Source: Neurospora intermedia (Eukaryota; Ascomycota; Sordariomycetes; Sordariales; Sordariaceae). Taken from it: DNA of 64,000 nt. Below, piece after piece: positions 23,501-33,715 of the stretch. The translations under genes were made by a program, and so were the position numbers. Location of the stretch: the NCBI GenBank assembly GCA_037102815.1, contig BTPP01000004.1, positions 3,472,001 to 3,536,000 on the forward strand, given 5' to 3'. Position 1 is the stretch's first letter. Every line of letters starts with the position of its first letter. The notes beneath the pieces are model-generated. The model saw only the letters and a program-made list of their open reading frames with translations, was not told the origin of the DNA and searched no databases.

Positions 23501-24400
23501 TAAAGGTATGTTCTCTCGTGTGAGAACACTTCTTCCCACGACACGAAAAAAATCCATAAAGGTTAGGTAGGCTATTGTAACGAGGAAGAAGATGGGAAAA
23601 CCAGATGAATGTCCCGAAGAGTAGGTATGATGACACTCAAATACCATTTGACCCAATCTTCTACTCCCACTGGAAAAATTGTTCATGAACTACCAAGCAT
23701 GCATGCCCGAATCTGTCGGAGGCAGCTTATACTACACGGTTTCAGCGTTGGAAAAAATATCCAAAAATGTAAAGGTAAACATGGACCCTGTCACCTAGGG
23801 AGTCAGGGAAGCAAGCAAACCTTGAACCCGTGAGATTGGAACAGCGAAGTTTAAGAATGTGATGACCATTTTCTTTTTTCTTAGATTTTCTTTTCTTTTC
23901 TTTGCCCCGAAGGCAATTTAAAGTTCGTAGATGACCTTGACTCGCGCGGGATATGTGGCTGTTGATTCGACATAGTTCGTATCGTGATCCTCATAAGGGT
24001 TCACAATATCCTTAGGGTTCGAGAGGCGTACAAAGCTTTGGTTTCAGTAAGACTGGCTGGCACGGCGACAGCGAAAACAAACCTATGGACTCAAGAGGTA
24101 CTTGGGTCAGTGTTGGATTTCAGAGAACACATATGGACGGCATGACAGTGAAATACAATCGAGTCGTGATAAGCGAGTTAAGTTGCTGCCCGTTCAACCT
24201 TCCACTTCACAATGGCAAGATGAGAAAGGCAAATCCCTACACAACTACAACATACACATCTCTATGTGCGCACATTCAATGACAAACCTCCACAACGAGG
24301 TAGAAAATATGAGCTTGCTATCGACAAGTTTTTCACTATCCCGTCCCATTTTACAAACCTGCCTATGTACTAACCCTTTCATGCGACCCTAGTCCAAATA

Positions 24401-27400
24401 CTATATACCACCCACACCCAAGTAATTAGAAGTAAAGCTCCAGTCAAAGTCGTCCATAAACGCATTCCATTCGAGCCGTTGAAAGGGGTCTGCCAATCCA
24501 CCAAGAGAAGATTCCTGAGGATTGTTGTTTCCCAGTCTTCCATCTGCTAAGTAGAAAGAGTTAGCATAGAGCCACTGAAGATTGTTGGTAATAGACACCA
24601 GGTAGAAAGACAGGGGAAATAAATAAAGAAAAGAAGGGAAAAAAGGAGACTTACGAATACCTTCACCACCCCCATCTTCAGGCATACTCTGCACCTCCTG
24701 CCCATTCATTCCCTGTTGGTCACCTTGTCTTATCCCACCACCCGTACCAACACCTGTGTATTGTCCTCCTCCGCCTTGACTTTGCCCATATCCACCGTTG
24801 TCGCCATAAACCCCAGCACCATGCTGCCCCTGTTGCTGACCTTGGCCACCTTGTTGGTGACCTTGCTGGCTGTGACCCAGTCCTTGTCCCCCCTGCTGTC
24901 CCTGGTGGCCGCCCTGCCCATGGCCCGGAGGATTCATGCCCATCCCACCAACACTCGCCCAAGCCTTCTCAACATGCTGCTTCCACCTCCTTAAACAACC
25001 AAACGTCAGACTGGACCCTAGCCGATTTCTAAACACCGTCGTGGCTCCTCGCATCCCGTCCTGCAGATTATAGGGATGCCGAGGACTGTTCGTATCAGGA
25101 TCGGTGGGGTCCAACAACGTCTCGTACCGCGGCAAAGTATGCCGCATGTTCCAGTACTTCTCTACCATGTTTGAGGCGCGCATGACCAGGTCGTCGCGCT
25201 GGACGGAACAGCACCGGAGGATGCGGAGGGCTTCGCGGACAAAGAGGTCGGCTGTGTCGTTGGAGGTTGTGGAGGTGGTGGTGGTTGTCTTGTTGGTGGT
25301 GTTCTTGATGTTGTTCCCGCTACTACTGCTGTTACTGGTATTAGTGGTGCTGTTGGCGGTGCTGTTGTTATTGGTATTGGCGGTGTCGCCCATATATGAG
25401 GCATCATGTGCATTACTGGGGTTTTTCGTATACGGGGACGGGGGCTGAGATAGGTTCAGCGTCATGAACACGCAGATGGCGCTGAGCAAGGTGCGGAAGA
25501 CAAAGTTGGGCGAGTAATGCAGGAAGGCAGATTGGCTTTGGAGGGAGCGGGCTTGGTTGATGATGGCTTCGGCGGTGGTGTAGCATTTGATGACGTTGCG
25601 CTTGAGCATCTCTTCGCTGTAGCCGGGAAGGGGCATGAAATAGTAGGTCTGGATTTCGAGGAGGGTTGAGAGGAGGATGAAGTTGTCGAGGTCTGCGCTG
25701 TGGTGTTAGGAAGGAATGATACACTAAAACAAATTGAGTAGGATGGTTGCTCACCTGAGTTATCTGGGTACAGTAAGCATTGGATTTTACTATACTCCTC
25801 TTCCATTTGCGCGACCAAGCGGTGCGAGACACCCTGGGACTGTTCAAGGGAGGCAGACATTGTGCTGATGAGTTTGTTGGCGAACCTGGCGGTTTCCAGG
25901 TGCAAGATGAAGTAGCGGGGCATCGATATCGAGCTACTTCTATCCAGAAGTGAGTCTACAGTCCGATTGAATAGCAGACTCGGAGACGGGCATCCCATAT
26001 AAGCAGCAGCTCTGTATGTGACAGGTTAGAACGAGTTCATACTTGGAGTAAAATATTGACTTGCCGGTGAGATATGATGGCACACCCGGCCCATGTGTAC
26101 GTTGCCTCCTCATCCGTCGTATCGACTTTATCGAGTAGTCCGGTAAACTCTGTATGAGCACCACGGCCGGTGTGAAGCCCTGTCAAGAGAGCCGAGTTCA
26201 AGGCGATGCCAGTAAAGATCATTGACGGGTCAGTCAAAAACCTGATATCGGGATTTGGCCACGTGGCAACGAGCAGCAAGGCGTTGATGATGGGCAGCTT
26301 CAGCGGCGGCCGTGATATCGCGTTCCATATTTCCGGCAACAGCGAGTCCATCAAAAACTGATATACCGAGTCATCCTTGGCAAATCGACGGCATGCCGTC
26401 ATGATGATGGCCCAAAAAAGTACGTGACCCCTCTCATAGGTGATGTCTGGATCCCGCTGGCGAACGACGGGGAAGTAAGGGTGAAAGTGCTCAAAATATT
26501 TGTCGAAGTAGTAGTTTATGTCATCTCCGGAGAACACGCGTGAACCGAGGGCTCGAGGTTGAGCTGGACGCCTCAACCCAGCCAGACTAAAACTAACAGA
26601 GGTGACATCGCTTGCTCTGGGCGTGGGAGTAGAGGCTTCGCTGGACATGGAGAAGGGCCGTGGCCGAGTGAAGATGGGAGGCGGTAGTGTTGGAACACCG
26701 AGGCCAGGAAGAAACGGCCCGGGTAGGGTTCCAGGGGTCGGTAGTCCTCCGGGCAAGGTGCCGGATAGGGTATTCGGTAGGGTGAGCTGTGGGAGTGAAG
26801 GGACTGGCGGACTCGCGCTCGAAAACTGAACCGGACGTATAGGCGGCAGTTCGGTAGTTAGGCCGCCGAGTGATGGCCTCGGAGCAACAGTGTTCTTGAG
26901 TGACTGGAGTTCGGCCGCCAACTCTTCCAGCTTGCTATCAAGAGTTTAGCCGTTGTCGTAAGATACTTGGCTAGGAGTACCCTAACCCTGGATCTTTATG
27001 TGACCAACCTCTTTTTCGACGCTCTCTTGTAGTTCTTGTCCACGATACACTCGAGGTCTAGCTTGGTGCACCGCAGACACGGCTGTCCCGGAGTAAGACT
27101 TGCATTACATCTTACCTGTACAGTGTATGTGTAACGTTAGCCAGCCTACCTAATCGAACGGGGTCTCGTGTGGTGGTGGGAGCAAGATGAGAGAAAAACG
27201 AAGCATGGCATAAAAACAGGGCAGGAGATGTTGAGTCGATTACAGCTTAGGTCCATGCTGCTGCCATGTATGTAGAATGGGAACGGATTGTTTATACATT
27301 GCGGAGAACTCTCATACCTTGGAGTCTCGACATTTAATACAGGCCGTATTGCGCCGTATCCTGGGTGGCGTTGATCCTGCTGAAGGTGGTGGTGGTGGCG

Positions 27401-27536
27401 CCGGGGGTGACGAGCGGTCTCTCGGAACCGGTTTCGGCGATGCATGCCGTCCAACGGTCCCGGCTCCGGCGACGGTCACGGTATCGGCAGAAGTGACGGG
27501 TGGAGTTGCAGAATCAGCTTTTCTCGGCAGGGCCAT
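24401..27536 (-). CDS. Zn2Cys6 transcription factor, Leu3-like
   Basis: Six exons on the minus strand: 27536-27318, 27115-27009, 26934-26065, 26011-25755, 25692-24655 and 24546-24401. All are phase-consistent, giving 805 residues. The zinc cluster is C66-x2-C69-x6-C76, then C86-x2-C89-x6-C96, split by intron 1. A basic linker follows (KNYKRASKK), then a short coiled coil (LEELAAELQSLK), a Pro-rich segment and the fungal middle homology region (FDKYFEHFHPYFPVV onward). Domain order and linker resemble yeast Leu3, the branched-chain amino-acid pathway regulator; the target pathway here is inferred only. Intron 3 (26012-26064) uses a GC donor (CACCG|GCAAGT), the only join that keeps the frame. 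The last intron (24547-24654) is 108 bases and stop-free, with a TAGCAG tandem acceptor. The C-terminal half has a Thr/Asn/Ser run (25257-25392) and a Gly/Gln/His-rich run (24720-24940). Confidence 0.88.
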
Positions 27537-28223
27537 GGGCTGGATGGATCGAGGTGGGAACGAGGCCGTAGTCTCGAACCGGCAAGAGACATTTAGAAAT
27601 TATCGCAATCAATATAAAGGCGATGGGATGATTCGTCAATGCAAGGAACGGGGGACGAGACGAGAGGTTACAATACGTACGAAGTTGACGGACTTGGGTG
27701 AGAGTCGCGCAAAACAGCGAGAACTGGACGGAAACTGCTACCTAGGTACAACGGATTCGGCCACCGCCAAGTATAACTGTACCTACCTCTAGCTACAAGT
27801 CAGCGCCAGGGCAGCAGCGGCGGGCAGGGGCAGCTCCTACCGTCGATCACGACGGGACGGGAGTACGGGCAGCTACCTCTACCTACCTCTAGGTACCTCT
27901 CCATTTCCTTGCGATACCCCAATTCCCCTGTTGTGTCACGTGGGAGAGAGCCTGGAGCATCCGCTGACAGGAAGGTAAAATCCACTGGAGTACCATAGAC
28001 TTTAGGGCGCTTTGTCCCTCTGTAACCCAAGTGCCTGGGTACCTAACTTCAGTCGCAAAATGCAGGTGTCCCGTCACCACAAACAACGGGATGATGTCTA
28101 CAGTATCAGACCTCCACCGTGCCGACCATCTTCAGTCCATTCTACACCTCAGGTCCCAACTTGGCGTCCACAGAAAGAGGCAAGCTGATGGACGGCATCC
28201 GATAATGCACATAATCAATCAAC
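27537..28223. promoter_or_regulatory. Shared promoter region of the Leu3-like gene and TTI1
   Basis: A 687-base divergent intergenic region. It holds a cluster of TACCT/AGGTA motifs: a perfect palindrome TACCTAGGTA at 27739-27748, overlapping copies at 27780-27788, four copies between 27874 and 27898, and one at 28040-28044. No coding frame is convincing. Confidence 0.5.
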
Positions 28224-31200
28224 ATGGCCACCACCACCGCAACCCCTGGTCCGCGTAATGACTTCTTCAAGCAGGTTCGTGCAAATCGATCCACCATTCG
28301 GGCCTTCCATCTGCTGATGCTAACCCATCCGCCCCAGCTCAGGACGGTCTGTGTCCCCTTGAGTCGCCTTGCCCTCCAGTCACCAGACAAGGCGGCCGCT
28401 GCCAAAGAAATCTTCACCCATGTCGAATCCCTCAGTGAAATTTGGGCAGCTCAAGTGAGCAGTGATCCCACCGTTCTCGATGAGAAGCTGGCCGAATATA
28501 CTTTCTTCCCCGTTAGCCACCTGCTCCGCTTCCATGACCAGTTCCCGGTACGCGTAGTCGAAGCCATCATCAAGTTGCTAAGGTTCCTCATCCAATACGG
28601 CTGGAAGCACAAGATATCCGAGGACTTGGCTGTACAGCTGCTCTTCTTCTTCTCCTTCACCATTAGCGGCACTCCAGGCCAGGCCAAGAAGCGTCATGTG
28701 CCCGAGGAAACCGCGGTTGAAGGATTCAAAGCTCTCGGGGCTCTCATTGCCGCGATAGGACCCACGAGCTTATTGGCAAGTAAAGCACCCGGGGAGGAAA
28801 ATGAGACAGTGACCGCACTAGGCCCTGCTATTACGGTCATGATGGATGGCATTACCGATGGTGTGGCCCCCGCAGTCCAGCTGGAAGCGCTGGAATGCTT
28901 GCAGGCTGTTTACACCACAACACGCAATCAGCATGTTCTTGCTCGGTTCCTTCCGGGTACCGTGTCCTCGCTCACCAGAGTCCTGGCACCGCCATTACAG
29001 CAAAAGACACAGAGGAGGGTTCTTGTGCGATGCTTACAGGTCCTCAGCATCGTTCTCGTGAACGTGTTGAGTGACATCAAGATTCGTGGAATCTTGAAGC
29101 AGATTGAAATGGAAGACAAAGCAAAAATCGACGACGCTCAGCCCAGCGGTGGCGCGGAAAAGCCTCAGACTGAGCTGACACCCGCTTGGCTCAGGGCTAC
29201 CACAGCTCAGATCAAAATCGCCTTGGCCGCAGCGCTCAAAGTTCGGACTCATGAGGCTCCAGACGTCCAGTCAGCTGTCAGCAAGTTCTGTATCAGCTTG
29301 TTGGACGAATGCCACTTGTCACTAGCCAACTGCCAGTCGATCCTGGTAGAGAGCGCAATGATGGTCGAGAACGAAGAGAACGAACGCTCAATGCTCGAAA
29401 CTAGCTTGCAGGATCTTGCGGCCATACACCCCGAGTTGGGCGATTGTATTCAGGCTACGCTTTACAACTGGGTCATTAGCCTCCCCAGACTAATCCAATC
29501 TAACGATGAGCGCATCAAGCAGCTTGCAGTTAGAAATATCCTGAGGGGTTTCAAAATGGCCTCAGCCATGGGAATAGACTCGTCCACGCTGAATGATTCG
29601 TTAGGCGACTCTCTCAGGGACAGTATAGTTGCCTTGGTCAAGGGCTCAAAGCCCTCCAAGGTGGTGGGAGATGTTGATGAGAATAGCTTGTCCACAGCCA
29701 CGGACCTTACCGTGTCACGCCCCGATATTCAGTTATACCCTCCAGTTTTGTTGGACTCGGAGGGCATCAAGTCGACAAGAGCGGAGATCACCAAGCTGAT
29801 TGCCAACATTGGCTCACCAGCCCAGCAAACAAAGCTAGCCGCTGCAATGCTAGGTGGTTTGCGAGACTCGGAAGGCGTCGAACAGATTGCCTCATACTGG
29901 CTTGCGTTTGAGCTTCTCAAGACAACATATAACAGTACATCGGATATGGAAGACCTGGTGGACATGTCTTCTCTCGATGAGAACCGATACCAAGAGCAGG
30001 TCTTCCAAGAGATCTACGATTTTTCTGCGTCCATCTTAGCTTCCCATTCAGACTCACAGGACAACGACTGGCGTATCGAGGCAATTGCCCTGGAAGTGAC
30101 TGCTTTTGCGGCATCTCGGATGAAGGAGGATTTCCGGCCGGAGCTGATTGACGTGCTCTACCCTGTCACCACATTCCTCGGGTCGCCGACACCCCAACTG
30201 CGCAGTCATGCCATTACGACATTGAACGTGATAGCAGCCTCTTGCGGGTACAAGAACGTCTCGGAGCTGGTTGTCGATAATGCGGATTACATGGTCAATT
30301 CCATTTCCCTCCGCCTCAACACTTTTGACATCTCGCCAGCCTCCACCAAGGTATTGGTGATGTTGATACGTCTAACAGGGCCACGATTGATTCCCTTCCT
30401 GGACGACGTTGTAGCCGCCATTTTCGCCGCTCTGGACAACTACCACGGCTACCCCGTATTTGTCGAGAGCCTGTTCTCCGTTCTCTCCGAGATAGTCACT
30501 CAAGGCGTGAAATCGGACATGCTGCTTCTCGAAGGATCCAATCCTCAAGCCGTCAGCCACCTCAAGCGAGGTCCGCAACCACTGGATATCGACTACATAG
30601 TCGACACTCTCAACAAACGTGCTGAGCGAACCAAGCGAGCCCGAGAAGAAGAGGCCGAACCTCCCCAGCCGCACCCCAAGAAACCCTGGGGCCCGGGTAA
30701 AACCGAGGAAGCTTCCCAAGCCAAGTCACTCCTCGACCAACTCGAAAACCCCGACCCGGAAGAAGAAGGCGAAAAGGATGGTGGTCTACCAGATGATCCT
30801 TCCTCTGCCCTCGCCACCCGCGAAGACGAAGAAAAGAAGAAGCAACCCTCCAACACGCCCACCTACGCCTTACTCACCCGCGTCCTCACTCTCTCGCAGC
30901 ACTACCTCACCTCTCCCACGCCGACCCTGCGCAAGTCCCTGCTCGACCTCGTGGCGACCGTCTCCCCTGCCCTAGCTCCGGACGAGAACGCATTTCTGCC
31001 ACTTGTCCATACGGTCTGGCCAGTCGTGGTGGCCCGGATCAAGGACCCGGAACCGTTCGTGGCCATTGCCGCATGCAAGGCGCTGGGAAGCATGTGTGAA
31101 GCCGCGGGCGATTTTATGGCTAGTAGGTTCAAACAGGAGTGGGGGGATGGGATGGCCAAGTGGCTGAGAAGTGTCAAGAGGGAGGCTGTCAAAGGGAGGG

Positions 31201-31661
31201 AGATGCCCAAAAGAACGGGAGCGGGAGCCGGGAGAGCGTTCATCACTGGTGGTAAGAAGGTTGACGACATGGAGATTGTGTTGCCTATTCATGGTCCCAA
31301 CGGTGGGCACCAGCTGAGCTCGAAGCAGTTGGTTTCGACAACAAGCTCGACTGGGGGCGGAGCGCTAGGCAGGTTCTCGCAGGCTCATCAGTTGTGGGAT
31401 GCGGCGCTGGGGTTGGTTACGGCTATTTTGAAGTATGTAAGGGTGGATGACGACATGTTTGATGAGATACTGGAGGTGGTGGTTGATGTGTTACATGAAC
31501 CGGAGAGGAGGGAATTGAAAGAGGCGTTGGAGACGATCAACGCTGATGCGGTATGGTTGGCGTTGTATGAGAGGGGGAGAGTGAAGGGAATCAAGAGCAT
31601 GCCACGGGCTGTGAAGGGGTTCGGGTTTGAGTTTGTAAGAGTGCCAGGTGTGGTGGCTTAA
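28224..31661 (+). CDS. tti1: TTI1, TEL2-interacting protein 1 (TTT complex)
   Basis: A single 1145-residue exon with no intron. The whole protein is alpha-helical HEAT/ARM-type sequence without catalytic motifs. The recognisable parts are the N-terminal FFKQVRANRSTIRAF, the conserved block RVVEAIIKLLRFLIQYGW, the central INVIAASCGY-like block (LNVIAASCGYKNVSELVVDN), and the C-terminal LTLSQHYLTSPTPTLRKSLLDL. A charged Pro/Glu/Lys-rich linker (about residues 800-880) separates the repeats. Length fits fungal Tti1. With Tel2 and Tti2 it forms the chaperone-linked complex that stabilises PIKK kinases (TOR, ATM, ATR, DNA-PK-like). The start is the first ATG of the frame. A divergent promoter is shared with the Leu3-like gene. 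The family call is from pattern memory, not alignment. Confidence 0.85.
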   Translation: MATTTATPGPRNDFFKQVRANRSTIRAFHLLMLTHPPQLRTVCVPLSRLALQSPDKAAAAKEIFTHVESLSEIWAAQVSSDPTVLDEKLAEYTFFPVSHLLRFHDQFPVRVVEAIIKLLRFLIQYGWKHKISEDLAVQLLFFFSFTISGTPGQAKKRHVPEETAVEGFKALGALIAAIGPTSLLASKAPGEENETVTALGPAITVMMDGITDGVAPAVQLEALECLQAVYTTTRNQHVLARFLPGTVSSLTRVLAPPLQQKTQRRVLVRCLQVLSIVLVNVLSDIKIRGILKQIEMEDKAKIDDAQPSGGAEKPQTELTPAWLRATTAQIKIALAAALKVRTHEAPDVQSAVSKFCISLLDECHLSLANCQSILVESAMMVENEENERSMLETSLQDLAAIHPELGDCIQATLYNWVISLPRLIQSNDERIKQLAVRNILRGFKMASAMGIDSSTLNDSLGDSLRDSIVALVKGSKPSKVVGDVDENSLSTATDLTVSRPDIQLYPPVLLDSEGIKSTRAEITKLIANIGSPAQQTKLAAAMLGGLRDSEGVEQIASYWLAFELLKTTYNSTSDMEDLVDMSSLDENRYQEQVFQEIYDFSASILASHSDSQDNDWRIEAIALEVTAFAASRMKEDFRPELIDVLYPVTTFLGSPTPQLRSHAITTLNVIAASCGYKNVSELVVDNADYMVNSISLRLNTFDISPASTKVLVMLIRLTGPRLIPFLDDVVAAIFAALDNYHGYPVFVESLFSVLSEIVTQGVKSDMLLLEGSNPQAVSHLKRGPQPLDIDYIVDTLNKRAERTKRAREEEAEPPQPHPKKPWGPGKTEEASQAKSLLDQLENPDPEEEGEKDGGLPDDPSSALATREDEEKKKQPSNTPTYALLTRVLTLSQHYLTSPTPTLRKSLLDLVATVSPALAPDENAFLPLVHTVWPVVVARIKDPEPFVAIAACKALGSMCEAAGDFMASRFKQEWGDGMAKWLRSVKREAVKGREMPKRTGAGAGRAFITGGKKVDDMEIVLPIHGPNGGHQLSSKQLVSTTSSTGGGALGRFSQAHQLWDAALGLVTAILKYVRVDDDMFDEILEVVVDVLHEPERRELKEALETINADAVWLALYERGRVKGIKSMPRAVKGFGFEFVRVPGVVA

Positions 31662-32264
31662 CAGAGAGATTGAGTATCTTTGACGAGCTACGAGGGTAGA
31701 ATATACTTACATGTATCAAACGAGCGAGTTTAATTCTGACAGATCGCGATGTCCAAGTTTGAAAGAAAAGTGCAGGGTAAGTGACAAATTCCAACTCGGG
31801 CCCCAGGTACCGAGTGCCATACATAGTGTATCGTAGTATCTTGATCAACGGGGGGTTAGGGTTAAAAGCACGCTACTTCGGCTTACCCCTCCCGACACAC
31901 TACCGTACACTAGAAACGTTCCAGCCACGCCAACCTCCTGCATCCTCCTGCAGGCTGCAGCACTTGCGTTCATGCCGTTGGTCAGTTTATCCTATCAAAT
32001 CCCACTTCAGCTTTCCATCGCATTGAGATTGCGTGCAGGACACACACCCAGCCAGGCGGGCGGTGTGGATAACAGTGGTCGGTCTTCGGGGTCAACCGGG
32101 CCCTTGTTGCAGTTGTGTCTCATAAAAAACACCAGTCATCTTACACAAAATTCACACGATAACAACATCTCCACATCAACACAATACATAGCACCATCAG
32201 GATCATTCATTCACGGTTTTCAGTCTTCTTTCTCAACTCAAAGACGGCCATAAAGGGAGCAACA
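31662..32264. other. Intergenic, between TTI1 and the EBP gene
   Basis: About 600 bases between tandem genes. Contains GGGGGGTTAGGGTTA at about 31849-31863, a 1.5-unit telomere-like motif. The A/C-rich stretch 32130-32250 looks like the EBP leader. No gene seen. Confidence 0.6.
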
Positions 32265-33715
32265 ATGTCCTCTTTCCTAAAGTTTCTCGTCTCCTCCGGG
32301 GACGCCAGCTCCTCACGCCGGCACAAACATCCTTACTATCCGCGCGAGGTTGTCGTCCCCAACTATGCGCCCAACACGTACACGCTGCCTATGGTGCTTG
32401 GTGCATTTGGTGGAGCCACGGCCCTCTTGATGGTGGGAACGGTGGCCATTGGCAAGAAGGTTAATAAGCAGTTGACGTGGAAGGATGCGGGGGTGTTGGC
32501 GTGGTTTACGCTATGTGAGTTGCACTTTTCTTTTCCAAGGGTGGAATGCTTGGTGATATGGATAGATGAGGAACAGGGAGGTGTGAAGCTATGAATATGT
32601 CAGAGTTTGAAAGAAGACAGGAGGGATGAATGGATGTTGAAGTGGACAGTGCAGTTGGTGAGTCAAGACAGGATGATGTGTGCTAACGAGATGTATCGTG
32701 AACAGGTGGTTTCTTGCATTGTTTCTTTGAAGGTGAGCTCATGAGCGTTCTCTCATTTCTGAGATCAAGTGAAAACTAACGGCCTCCCCAGGCTACTATG
32801 TCCTCAACCACGCCACCATCGCCGGCAAGCAGGACATCTTCGCCCAGCTGTGGAAGGAGTACGCGCTGTCCGACTCGCGGTACATGACCTCCGATCCATT
32901 CATGCTCTGCATTGAGACTCTGACCGTTCTCACATGGGGCCCTCTCTCCTTCCTGACCGTCTTTGCCATCATCAAGGGCAACACTAGCCTCCGCCACATC
33001 ACCCAAACCATCGTCAGCGTTGGCCATCTCTACGGCGTCGCCCTCTACTTTGGCACCTGCTTCTTCCAGGAGAAGTTCCGCGGCATTTCGTACAGCAGAC
33101 CGGAAACGCTGTACTACTGGGTTTACTACGCCGGCATGAACGCGCCTTGGGTCATTGTCCCTGCTAGTACGACCACCCCCTTTTTCCTTTCATTTCTTTT
33201 TCTTGATTCTTTTTTTTTTTTCTTGATTCTTTTTTTTCTCTTTTTTTTCTAGTGTTCCCCTTTTCCTGTTCTGGCAGAGCTAACAAAATCCCCTAGTCCT
33301 CCTCTTCCAAAGCAGCAAGACCATTAGCCAAGGTCTTTCGGTCCTCAACAAAGTCAAGAGCATGAAGGGCGGCAGTTCATCCACCACCTCCGGCGGCGGC
33401 AGCGGCAGCAGCAGCAGCATTTACAGCGGCAAGGCGGAGAGCATCAGATCGTTTGATGGCAGCAGTGAGAGCAAGAGTAGCCACAGCAGCAGCAGCAGCA
33501 GAAAGGCCGACAAGGAAAGCAAGCGCGAGCCTAGCAGGGATAGCAGGGATGGAGGCGAAAGGAGGAGGGACCGCGTCTCGGAGCAGGCCGCCTATTTCAG
33601 AGATGAAGGCAGGCCGGAGAGCATTGCGGAGAGCAAATATGAGATTTGGGAGGAGAACAGGGCGGATGCGAGGGAGCAGTTGAGGAAGAAGAGGACGACG
33701 GGTCGGAGGGAGTAA
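32265..33715 (+). CDS. EBP-type sterol delta8-delta7 isomerase
   Basis: Four exons (32265-32514, 32706-32732, 32792-33166, 33297-33715) give 356 residues. Exon 2 is a 27-base microexon. The protein has several membrane segments of the EXPERA/EBP fold. Residues known to matter in the human enzyme are all present: His and Glu in FLHCFFEG (encoded by the microexon), Glu in CIETLT, and Asn and Trp in MNAPW. LWKEYALSDSRY and GPLSF are also family hallmarks. By family, it shifts the sterol B-ring double bond from C8 to C7 in the endoplasmic reticulum. Most fungi do this step with the unrelated ERG2 protein, so the role here is inferred. After residue about 235 comes an unusual Ser/Gly-rich then charged tail of about 120 residues that the animal and plant enzymes lack. 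The TTCTTGATTC(T)n unit occurs twice in intron 3. Confidence 0.88.

Larger units (their letters stand above)
12987..24400. other. 11.4 kb gene-poor interval upstream of pp-1
   Basis: No gene is recognisable on either strand between pp-1 (transcribed leftward) and the 3' end of the Leu3-like gene. The first 1.4 kb (13.0-14.4 kb) is GC- and purine-rich with GGT repeats and probably holds the pp-1 promoter and leader. The remainder has ordinary composition with short frames of mixed codon use. The longest is a basic 255-codon frame at 21103-21870. Third positions of that frame, of 20611-20886 and of 14677-15039 show no clear C preference. Simple repeats occur at 13801-13847 and 17489-17536. No transposon ends, tRNA or 5S gene were seen. 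Confidence 0.6.

Noticed and set aside
27277-27792. 171-codon plus-strand frame over exon 1 of the Leu3-like gene
   Set aside because: Antisense to the zinc-cluster exon, no motif.
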